Both the position numbers and the translations under genes were made by a program. Under the pieces are notes generated by a model. That model did no database searches, was not told the origin of the DNA, and worked only from the letters and a program-made list of their open reading frames with translations. From contig CACNCK010000002.1 of assembly GCA_902618945.1 (NCBI GenBank), forward strand, positions 62,001 to 126,000: a stretch of DNA of 64,000 bases, written 5' to 3'. Below, piece by piece: positions 1-8,472 of this stretch. How positions within the stretch are numbered: position 1 is the stretch's first letter; every line of letters starts with the position of its first letter. This DNA is from an uncultured SAR86 cluster bacterium (lineage in GTDB: Bacteria; Pseudomonadota; Gammaproteobacteria; Magnimaribacterales; Magnimaribacteraceae).

Positions 1-752
1 ATTGCCGAGGACCAATCCATTGATTTAAAATCATTAGTCCTTTTCAGGGCATGTTTCAACCAGCCTATAGTTATTCCTCTAATGCCTAAATCAGGAAACT
101 GGCTAAGAAACTTAAAAGTCCTACTAAATCTTTCTTCATCTGTTGTAAGGGCATTCTCTAGAAAAGATTCTTCTTGCCATCCCGAGTCTTCATCCCAAGA
201 AGGTTTCTGCATTGGAAATTCACTTAAGCCGAAATTTTCGAAAATTCCCAATAAACTAACCATCCTTCTCGAAACAGCATTTGCTCTGACAGAAACCATT
301 GGAGCGCAGAGTATGCATTTACTTAATATATTTTCAGAAGAAATAAAGTAAGAAGTCATAAGACAACCACCCATTGAATGTCCAAAACCTATGAAAGGTT
401 GTGGGCACTTTAAAGCAAAACACTCATTAATAACTTTAATAAAGTCTAGGTCATAAGTCTCAAATTTATCGATATGACCAATTTTTTTATTACTTGCCTT
501 TCTGGTAGAAAGACCCTGTCCTCTCCAATCCATCATCGCAACAGAAAAGTCTCTCTCAATAAATTCACAAACCACTTCATAATACTTTTCTATAAATTCT
601 GTCCTACCGGATTGAAGAATAATCGTACCTTTGTTGCTATCAAGGTTCCAAAAGGCAACTCTTAATTTGTTCTCATTGTCTAATGGAAAATAGTAAGCGC
701 TTCCATCAGGACAGTTTACACCGTCAATTTTACATAATGGTGCATCAATCAT
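1..752 (-). CDS. alpha/beta hydrolase (lysophospholipase-like), C-terminus truncated by window edge
   Basis: Reverse-strand ORF open to the window edge, starting ATG at 752 (MIDAPLCKIDGVNCPDGSAYYF...); contains GFGHSMGG nucleophile elbow and MMDWRGQGLS. Absent from the ORF track because no stop lies in the window. Confidence 0.85.
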   Translation of the reverse strand, partial: MIDAPLCKIDGVNCPDGSAYYFPLDNENKLRVAFWNLDSNKGTIILQSGRTEFIEKYYEVVCEFIERDFSVAMMDWRGQGLSTRKASNKKIGHIDKFETYDLDFIKVINECFALKCPQPFIGFGHSMGGCLMTSYFISSENILSKCILCAPMVSVRANAVSRRMVSLLGIFENFGLSEFPMQKPSWDEDSGWQEESFLENALTTDEERFSRTFKFLSQFPDLGIRGITIGWLKHALKRTNDFKSMDWSSA

Positions 753-785
753 TGTTGATAAAGAATATTAAAAAAGTTAAAGGTA

Positions 786-2795
786 TTAAGTGGCTAAGTA
801 CTTATTAAAAAAGGCACTTATACGTTTAAGTTTTTCAATTCTATTTTCTTCATCAGAAAAGCCATGACCTTCTTTTTCAACAATCATTTTTTCATAAGTG
901 ATACCTTTTTTATCGAGCTCCTTCATGAAAGTAACTGCTTCTTTATATGGCGTCCTAATATCTTTCCCGCCGTGAATTATCATGAAAGGGGTCTTCAATT
1001 TATCAACATAATTAACGGGAGATTGTTTTTTAGCTTCATCGCCATCACCAAATGTTGCTTGCAGAAATTTCTTTCCTCCTCTGGCCCATCTTATATCGCC
1101 ACTTTTATACTGAGCATTTATGTCATAGAGTCCAGCTTCACTTATGGCACATTTAAATAGATCTGGTCTCATCATTGGTGCCTGAGTGGATGCATAACCA
1201 CCATAGCTGCCTCCATAAATACAAACATTTGATTTATCAATAAGTCCTTTTTCTTCAAAAAAATCTAAAGAATCAAACATATCTTCGAGAACTGTATCAA
1301 AATTCCCGTAGACTTCTTTCATATGTTTAAGTCCATATCCGCTGGATCCTCGAATATTATTTTGTATTACATTAAATCCTTCTGCAGCAAGAAATTGAAC
1401 TTCGGGATCAAAACCCCACATGTCTCTAGCCCAAGGCCCTCCATGAGGCATAATTATAGTAGGTGCATCTTTTTTCCCAACTGCCTTAGTGAAATATGAC
1501 TGGATCAAATCTCCATGCTTATTTTTAAAGTCATAAACTTCCATTTTTGAAAGAGAATCGTAAGAAGTTTTAGACCAAAATCTTCCTAAAGGCGCGATTT
1601 GGTTTTTCTTTACATCTAGTAAATAATAAATTCCAGGATTATCATCTGCAGACACATAACCAACTGCACGGGAGTAATCAGTTGATCTTGACGTTAACAT
1701 AGTCTTGCTTCCAGGGAATGCATTGAAAAACTTTATATGTAGATCTTTTAGGCGGTTAGGTTCCGATAAATACAGATATTCAGGTTTTCCGTCATCTATC
1801 CTAATTCCATATGGACCATCATCAATACTTGAAGCTACGCCTGTTATGTCAACTCTTGGATGCCTGTAAATTAGTTCATATGTATTCTTTTTAAGATCAT
1901 ACTCATATAAACCTGTAGTATCTTGATCCATATATTCAGTCACCATCATCTTTCCATTTGGACTGAAACCTTCGATCGACGCATTTTTTGGGAATTCGAA
2001 ATCTTTGTAGAATACCCATCCAGGCATCTTATTGTCTTCTCTGATTGGTGGTATATAACAATTATTTTCAGAACCGCATTCTCTACTTGAGAGGGACCCA
2101 GAAGGTAAATTAGGTTTATAAAGATAAATCTCAGATGTATTTTCCAGATTTGAAGTCCAAACTCCCATTAAATCACCTTTATTGTTAAATACCCATGTGG
2201 GGTATATGACTGGAGAACGAGTAATAAATGTTACTTTTCCTGAAATGATGTTGAGTTTTGCTAAATCATTAAAACCAGCATTATCGAAAAAGTTAACAAG
2301 AATATGATCATCATCATCGGGCAATCTATGAACTATGCTAGCCGGCCTCTCCGGATTTGATTTTGCCCTGTTTCTGACACCCTGAAGATGGTCAGGTGCA
2401 GAACCGTATCCTGCTATTAATTTGGTATTTCTTCCATCTAAATCTGCAGCGACTAATTGTCCAATATTGAATTCTGCAGTACTCCTTGAATCTGGTCTCG
2501 TGACCGAGAAGACAATTCTATTATCTGTTGCCCAAAAGAAGTCGCTTATACGTCCTTTTTTTCCAAAATCATGTACGTTGACTAGCTGAGAAGAGTCTAG
2601 ATCAAGTATTTTGACGATTACTGTCTCCTCAGTTTTTTGTTGGACTGCGATATATCTTCCGTTTGGAGAAATTCTCACTTCATAAATATCAGGCAGAGAT
2701 CCGAAAATCTCTGCATTTTTTGAAGTATCGGAGTATATGTATTGGGGTAAGGCGAGGCTAAAGAATATAGAAAGAGCTATTAAGTGTCGTTGCAT
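786..2795 (-). CDS. S9 family prolyl oligopeptidase-like secreted peptidase
   Basis: 669 aa, signal peptide, beta-propeller-like N-terminus, catalytic GGSYGGYA and C-terminal GHGF motif. Confidence 0.9.
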   Translation of the reverse strand: MQRHLIALSIFFSLALPQYIYSDTSKNAEIFGSLPDIYEVRISPNGRYIAVQQKTEETVIVKILDLDSSQLVNVHDFGKKGRISDFFWATDNRIVFSVTRPDSRSTAEFNIGQLVAADLDGRNTKLIAGYGSAPDHLQGVRNRAKSNPERPASIVHRLPDDDDHILVNFFDNAGFNDLAKLNIISGKVTFITRSPVIYPTWVFNNKGDLMGVWTSNLENTSEIYLYKPNLPSGSLSSRECGSENNCYIPPIREDNKMPGWVFYKDFEFPKNASIEGFSPNGKMMVTEYMDQDTTGLYEYDLKKNTYELIYRHPRVDITGVASSIDDGPYGIRIDDGKPEYLYLSEPNRLKDLHIKFFNAFPGSKTMLTSRSTDYSRAVGYVSADDNPGIYYLLDVKKNQIAPLGRFWSKTSYDSLSKMEVYDFKNKHGDLIQSYFTKAVGKKDAPTIIMPHGGPWARDMWGFDPEVQFLAAEGFNVIQNNIRGSSGYGLKHMKEVYGNFDTVLEDMFDSLDFFEEKGLIDKSNVCIYGGSYGGYASTQAPMMRPDLFKCAISEAGLYDINAQYKSGDIRWARGGKKFLQATFGDGDEAKKQSPVNYVDKLKTPFMIIHGGKDIRTPYKEAVTFMKELDKKGITYEKMIVEKEGHGFSDEENRIEKLKRISAFFNKYLAT

Positions 2796-2868
2796 AGTAA
2801 AATTTTTATCAAAAAAAAATAAGTAGTTATAGTATCATTTTCAACAGTGACAGTGAATGTTGTAATTT

Positions 2869-2944
2869 GGGGCTATAGCTCAGCTGGGAGAGCGCAACAC
2901 TGGCAGTGTTGAGGTCGGCGGTTCGATCCCGCCTAGCTCCACCA
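2869..2944 (+). tRNA. tRNA-Ala(GGC)
   Basis: GGGGCTA...TAGCTCC-A-CCA acceptor stem, GGTTCGATCCC T-arm, anticodon stem CAACA/TGTTG with loop CTGGCAG; CCA encoded. Confidence 0.97.
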
Positions 2945-2945
2945 A

Positions 2946-3791
2946 CTAAAAAATAGATAATTCTATAAAAAGGGCTGGATGATCGCTCAAAGGACCTTCT
3001 TCTGTAAAAAACGATCTATCTTCTCCAACTGAATTTATCTTAAACCTCACATCTTCTCCTTGTTTTAAGAGGATATAGTCCAAGATGGACCATCTTCCAT
3101 CAATTTGAGTACCTTCAAAAGTATCCATTAAGGATAATTCATTCTTAAATTTTTTTAACAGCTGCATATCTCCTGGATCGTTGGAATTTAAATTTAGATC
3201 GCCCGCAACAATTAGAGCTTTTATGTCCTTTTTCTTCCTAATAGTTGAGACAATATGTTCCAGTTGCTTCTCTCTAGCATATCTATCTGAGTCTCTTCTG
3301 CCCGCATCCATATGAGTATTGATAATATAAAAATCCTTCTTATTTGGAGAGGTAATTTTGATTATCTGGAATCCTTTATACGCAAAACAGTCATTTGCTC
3401 CACTTAACCAACCAGAACAATCCTGATAGGTTTCATTCTCAACTTCAATCAACCAGCTATCAGGTAAATTGAATATGGAAGTTAGACCTGAGCCAGTACA
3501 AAACGGACAAAGAAAAGTTCCCATTCCACCTCTATAAGCTATGCTTTCGGTGCCGAGTCCAGAAGATAATTCTTCATGATGAGAATAGTCTTCTTGCAAT
3601 AAAGAGATATTAAAATTTCGTGTTTTTTCCCCGATAATGGGAAAGCGCATTTTAGGATTATCATCTATAAATATTTCAGGTAGTCCATGGGTGTTATAAA
3701 CCAAAATATTTAGATCTAAACTTTCATCTCCTGAACAAAAAACTTGAAAAGGTATAAATAAGTAAATAATTAATAAAAAATTACATTTCAT
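2946..3791 (-). CDS. secreted endonuclease/exonuclease/phosphatase superfamily protein
   Basis: Signal peptide; NTHMDAGRR, AGDLNLN, LSDHPALF motifs typical of the EEP fold. Confidence 0.85.
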   Translation of the reverse strand: MKCNFLLIIYLFIPFQVFCSGDESLDLNILVYNTHGLPEIFIDDNPKMRFPIIGEKTRNFNISLLQEDYSHHEELSSGLGTESIAYRGGMGTFLCPFCTGSGLTSIFNLPDSWLIEVENETYQDCSGWLSGANDCFAYKGFQIIKITSPNKKDFYIINTHMDAGRRDSDRYAREKQLEHIVSTIRKKKDIKALIVAGDLNLNSNDPGDMQLLKKFKNELSLMDTFEGTQIDGRWSILDYILLKQGEDVRFKINSVGEDRSFFTEEGPLSDHPALFIELSIF

Positions 3792-3793
3792 AT

Positions 3794-4576
3794 CTACTTC
3801 TTGTTATTCCTTTTTGTAATTTTATTCCAAATGCTTGTTGATAATGACATTCCGAGGAATGGTCTTACAAGTTTATAGACTTTACCTGGTATTACGGTCG
3901 ATTTTCTTTTTAGAGAAGCTTCTTCAGTTTCGGATACTACTTTTTCGGCATCTATCCACATCCATGATGGTATTTTTTCTCTGAGATGTTCTAAGCCTGC
4001 TCTGGAATGAGCTTCAGTTTTTACATACCCTGGCAAACTCACGGTGATAGATATATTTTTAGAAGAAAGTTCTTGGGATAGGGATTGACCATATGAATAT
4101 ATTGCAGATTTAGCAGATGCATAGATTGAAGACTTAGGCATAGGTGTTATTGCTCCTATACTTGATATGATCACAATTCTTCCTTTACCCTTTTTAACCA
4201 TATTTGGAACATAGGATTCTATTAAATCAATCACACCATTGCACAGGAGATAAAATAGATCTTTTCTAGCTTCTTTATCGATACTTCCTGCTTCACCAAA
4301 CATAGTGATGCCTGCGTTAGCAATTATTAAATCAGGATCTTTCACTTTGTTTGTAATCTCTTGCACTCCCTCAGGCTTCGATAGATCTGCAAGATGATAG
4401 GTAGAGTCCTTATTTTTAATTGCATTAAAAGCCATCTCAGATTTTTCTGGATTTTGTGCTACGAGCTCAAGTTGCCAATTATTTAACGCCAAATATTTCG
4501 AATACGCGAGACCAATTCCAGAGGAGAAACCTGTTACCAAAGCTTTAGATTTTTGGTTGGTTTTAATAGTATTCAT
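3794..4576 (-). CDS. SDR family oxidoreductase
   Basis: Rossmann TGFSSGIGLAYSK, NAG, Ser...YASAK catalytic motif. Confidence 0.9.
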   Translation of the reverse strand: MNTIKTNQKSKALVTGFSSGIGLAYSKYLALNNWQLELVAQNPEKSEMAFNAIKNKDSTYHLADLSKPEGVQEITNKVKDPDLIIANAGITMFGEAGSIDKEARKDLFYLLCNGVIDLIESYVPNMVKKGKGRIVIISSIGAITPMPKSSIYASAKSAIYSYGQSLSQELSSKNISITVSLPGYVKTEAHSRAGLEHLREKIPSWMWIDAEKVVSETEEASLKRKSTVIPGKVYKLVRPFLGMSLSTSIWNKITKRNNKK

Positions 4577-4687
4577 TGAAATAAAGGTAAAACTCTCTTA
4601 TTCATTAAGTATATTTAAATTTTACTTAAATGACTTAAAAAAGATTTCTATCTTCTTTTAAAATTTGTTTTGTCGTACTATTGATTG

Positions 4688-5407
4688 ATGACGGATATAA
4701 ACACAACTAAATACTTTAGCGGGTGGTGGGCAGTACTTTTTATTTTCCTATCCTTTAACTTGATTCCAATTCCTTTTGCCATGCTCATAGGATTTCTTGG
4801 AGAGTGGGTTTATCAGAATCCAGTAGAGGTTGATATGAATTACCTGGGATTGATCAACATGCACCCAATTGCAGATAATTTAGTTTCAATTTTCTCAATG
4901 ACAACCTTGCTAGCTTTTGTACTCTGGAGAATGAGAGTTAGGCAAATACCTTTTGGTGACCTAGGTTCTTTGAATCTATATAAAAAAGATTTATTTTTCG
5001 GAACGCTCTTTTTAGCTGCCTTTATTTTATTAGAAGAAATCTATATGTGGACCCTTGGCATTGAGATGCCCATGGGATTTTTAGAATTTATGTTGTCTGA
5101 ACCTTTAATCTTAGGTCTCATCTCAGTTGTCATTATTGCTCCCATAGCAGAGGAATTTATTTTTAGAGGCTTTTTGTATTCTCAGCTAAGCCGAACAAGA
5201 ATAGGTCCATGGGGCGCTGTTACCCTTAGCAGCCTTTTATGGACTGTAATCCATTTTCAATATGAACCTCTTATCTTAATCGTATTATTTATTTTTGGTA
5301 TTTTTCTCGGTTACATAAGGATGGCCTATAAGTCGTTAAGCCTGCCGATAATGCTTCATGGAATAAATAACCTATTTGCCTTTTTTATGGCATATTATTT
5401 CTATTAG
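4688..5407 (+). CDS. CPBP-family intramembrane metalloprotease
   Basis: Hydrophobic helices with EEFIFRGFL, HFQYE and HGINN motifs; ATG at 4688 preferred over the TTG at 4685. Confidence 0.88.
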   Translation: MTDINTTKYFSGWWAVLFIFLSFNLIPIPFAMLIGFLGEWVYQNPVEVDMNYLGLINMHPIADNLVSIFSMTTLLAFVLWRMRVRQIPFGDLGSLNLYKKDLFFGTLFLAAFILLEEIYMWTLGIEMPMGFLEFMLSEPLILGLISVVIIAPIAEEFIFRGFLYSQLSRTRIGPWGAVTLSSLLWTVIHFQYEPLILIVLFIFGIFLGYIRMAYKSLSLPIMLHGINNLFAFFMAYYFY

Positions 5408-5521
5408 ATTTTTCTTGATTGAATATCTAATTAGGGGTATTTTGATAGTTATATATTTCAAAAAAAGGAAATTTTTGTACTAGAAACATATTCAGTCTGA
5501 CAAAAGGATAGGTCTTCTGAT

Positions 5522-5540
5522 GAAACTTTGGGGAGGTTTC
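5522..5540 (+). promoter_or_regulatory. hairpin GAAAC-N9-GTTTC enclosing the Shine-Dalgarno (GGGGAG) of the TonB receptor gene
   Basis: 5-bp inverted repeat directly abutting the ATG at 5541, with the purine-rich SD in the loop/3' arm. Confidence 0.4.
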
Positions 5541-8420
5541 ATGAAAAAGATAATCTTTTTTATATCTTTTACTTTAATGCCATTTCTTGCTTTATCAGAT
5601 GATGAAGAAAGAGGGGGCATAGAAGAAGTAATCGTAACCGCAGAGAGGCAAGCATCTTCTATTCAAGATACTGCGATTTCCATTACAGCCTTTGATTCAA
5701 CTTTAATTGAAGCATTGAATCTAAGAAATCAGGAAGATCTTCAGAACTATATTCCTGCAACGACTATTCAGCCATATGATATATCTATTCGAGGTATCGG
5801 AAGGATGTTTAGGGCATTGGGGGGGGATCCGGGTGTTGGAACTTATGTTGATGGTGCATATTCCGTTGATTTTGGTATTGCGTCTACAGATAACGGACTT
5901 TATGACATAGAAAGAATAGAGATTCTTAGAGGACCTCAGGGAACTCTTTATGGAAGGAACAGTATTGGAGGGGCAGTCAACTTTATAACCGCAAAGCCCT
6001 CTCAGGATTTTTCTGCAGAAGTAAGAACTTTAGCTGGAAGCTATGGAATGGCTGAAGGATATGGTTTTATCAACGGAGGCTTGACTGATAACTTAAGTGC
6101 AAGGCTGATAGTAGTAAACAGAAGTAGAGATGGTGTTATTAAAGATCTTGGTGCCGGTGAGGATCTTGATAGTTATGAAGATGAAAACTACACACTAGCA
6201 TTACGTTGGGAAAATGATAACCATACTTTTGATATTAGAGGAAATGAAAGAAGTTATGGAAGAATTATCAGTTCAGCACAAGGTGCAGGTCTACTGACAA
6301 CTAGTGAATATGGAGGAAATGTTAGAAGAAATGATCTAATGGTACACGGATACAGGCCAGTAGATCCTAATACTCCTTGCTCTAGTTTAGTTGACAGAAC
6401 CATTGCCAATTGTGCTACTCCAGGATATCAAATTTTTGAATTTAATCATAAAGGATTACAAAGATTTGGACAGTTTTTAGTACCTGGTGTGGACCCTGCG
6501 ACAATGGCAGGAACTGGTGTTAGCCCTAACTTTGCTTTCGGATACGACTCAAATATTCTTGCCGCAACTATGATAGGTGACGGAAAGGGCATTCCATCAA
6601 TGACAGGAGATGATCTTGTTACATCTACCAATGGATTTAATGATGAATACTTTGATCATCAAGCAGGTACAATTAACTACTCATGGGATGCTAGAGACGA
6701 TTTAACAGTCAAATATATTGGTGCCTATACTGATTACCTTTATACCAGAATTACTGATGATGACAGGACAGGAAATCCAAAGTTTGATGAACAGTTTCAC
6801 GCGATGCAAGAGACCGAAAATTTCCAACACGAAATTCAAGTATTTTGGGACATAACTGATGACTGGAGTTTTGTTGCAGGCTTATTTGAGTATCATGAAC
6901 ATATAGACCAAGATTTAGACTTTTTTACTCCGATTGCTGATGATTCCAGATATGCACAGCCAGCTGACTATGGTTCAGTGGCCGAAGAATTAGCTGGTGC
7001 AGACGCCTCAAGGCAAGTCCAGATGTTGACTGCTATTGCGGCCTTTGGCGGAGCTAATCCAACTGTACCTGCTTATACAACTACTGCGGGTCCTTACACA
7101 GCTAGGGATTTTGGTTGTGGAGTTGCAAGTTTATTAGGTGCTGCACCCGTGCCTGATTTTGCAGATCCTTCACTTACACAGGTGTGTATTGTCTCTGGTC
7201 CATGGGATGGAGAAAATGCTGTTCTCAAAAATGGTCCTAATCCATCTCCTGGAACCACATTTGTATGGCAGACACTAAATAAAACAGATGCTTACGCGGT
7301 CTATTTCCAGACTGAATATCAAATCAATGATACTTGGGCCATAACTTTAGGGGGTTCTTATAGTGAAGATGAAAAAGTTGCAGAGGAAAACCTTGTTCAA
7401 TATAACGAAGCGGATTTAACTGCTGCAAACCTTCTAGCATTTAATGTTTCAACCGGCGCGCTAAACGCTGATGGTACGCCAACAGGAGAGGGTGTAATAA
7501 GATTTAAAGGTGTTCCTTACTCTAGATCATTTTATAGGTCGATGGAGAGAGAATTTGAAGAATCTAACTATAGGGTAAATATTGATTACTCTCCAACAGA
7601 TAATGCATTATGGTATTTATCTGTAACCACGGGACATAGAGCAGGTGGATTTAATTTGGGTTATTTTTCTGCCTTCCCATCTTATGATTCAGAAGAGGTT
7701 ACTTCATATGAATTAGGCCACAAAGGCTCCTATATGGATAACACTCTGCAAATAAATGCTTCAACTTATCAATATGTTTACGAAAATATTCACGGACAAT
7801 TTGAATCTGCAGGCTTTTTGGGTGGAGTAAGTACATCTGTTATTGGTTATCCTGAAGCAGAAACCAAAGGATTTGAGCTTGAAGCAATATATATGCCACA
7901 GCCTAATTGGATTATTGGTGGTAACTATAGTTATACAGATGCTAGATTCTCAGAAGAGCTTGTTGATGCATTTGGTAATAGAGGTGTCATTGAGGTTAAT
8001 AATCCTGATGCTCCTAGTTCTCTTTACTCAATTAAAGAAAGAGAGAGACCAATTAATGGAGTAAAAATGGAAAGAATTCCTGAAAATAAACTTTCAGTTT
8101 ACTCTAACTATACTCAAGAATTAAATGATGGCTCTATAGACTACTTGGTAGGTGTTTCATGGACCGATGAAATCATATGGTCAGACGCAGCTATGCCTTA
8201 TCACATTTCGCCAGCATTCAGTCGGGTAGATATGAAAGCTACGTGGACTAATAATGAAGGTGACTTAGAAGTAATGTTCTTTGTAAACAACGTAATGGAC
8301 AAAATCGGTGTAAGAAATATCTCAACTGATGATGAAACCCAAGGTTTCTTAGTGTCTGTTGTTCCAACACTTCCTCGAATGGGAGGTATTTCGTTTACTA
8401 AGAAATTTGGAGCTTACTAA
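5541..8420 (+). CDS. TonB-dependent receptor (TBDR 1)
   Basis: Signal peptide, TonB box-like EEVIVTAERQ, plug motif VERIEILRGPQGTLYGRNSIGGAVNFIT equivalent, C-terminal aromatic beta strand; ATG at 5541 has a GGGGAGG SD. Confidence 0.95.
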   Translation: MKKIIFFISFTLMPFLALSDDEERGGIEEVIVTAERQASSIQDTAISITAFDSTLIEALNLRNQEDLQNYIPATTIQPYDISIRGIGRMFRALGGDPGVGTYVDGAYSVDFGIASTDNGLYDIERIEILRGPQGTLYGRNSIGGAVNFITAKPSQDFSAEVRTLAGSYGMAEGYGFINGGLTDNLSARLIVVNRSRDGVIKDLGAGEDLDSYEDENYTLALRWENDNHTFDIRGNERSYGRIISSAQGAGLLTTSEYGGNVRRNDLMVHGYRPVDPNTPCSSLVDRTIANCATPGYQIFEFNHKGLQRFGQFLVPGVDPATMAGTGVSPNFAFGYDSNILAATMIGDGKGIPSMTGDDLVTSTNGFNDEYFDHQAGTINYSWDARDDLTVKYIGAYTDYLYTRITDDDRTGNPKFDEQFHAMQETENFQHEIQVFWDITDDWSFVAGLFEYHEHIDQDLDFFTPIADDSRYAQPADYGSVAEELAGADASRQVQMLTAIAAFGGANPTVPAYTTTAGPYTARDFGCGVASLLGAAPVPDFADPSLTQVCIVSGPWDGENAVLKNGPNPSPGTTFVWQTLNKTDAYAVYFQTEYQINDTWAITLGGSYSEDEKVAEENLVQYNEADLTAANLLAFNVSTGALNADGTPTGEGVIRFKGVPYSRSFYRSMEREFEESNYRVNIDYSPTDNALWYLSVTTGHRAGGFNLGYFSAFPSYDSEEVTSYELGHKGSYMDNTLQINASTYQYVYENIHGQFESAGFLGGVSTSVIGYPEAETKGFELEAIYMPQPNWIIGGNYSYTDARFSEELVDAFGNRGVIEVNNPDAPSSLYSIKERERPINGVKMERIPENKLSVYSNYTQELNDGSIDYLVGVSWTDEIIWSDAAMPYHISPAFSRVDMKATWTNNEGDLEVMFFVNNVMDKIGVRNISTDDETQGFLVSVVPTLPRMGGISFTKKFGAY

Positions 8421-8437
8421 GCGGGCGAAAATGAGTT

Positions 8438-8468
8438 AAAAAAGGCCTGCATCTTGCAGGCTTTTTTT
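8438..8468. terminator. intrinsic terminator, probably bidirectional, between convergent genes
   Basis: AAAAAAGGCCTGCATCTTGCAGGCTTTTTTT: GCCTGC/GCAGGC stem flanked by A-run and T-run. Confidence 0.88.
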
Positions 8469-8472
8469 ATGG

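Noticed and set aside
82-665. Two plus-strand ORFs at 82-351 and 474-665
   Set aside because: Antisense to the truncated alpha/beta hydrolase, which has clear catalytic motifs on the minus strand.
864-1160. 98-aa plus-strand ORF
   Set aside because: Antisense to the S9 peptidase gene, no SD or recognisable motif.
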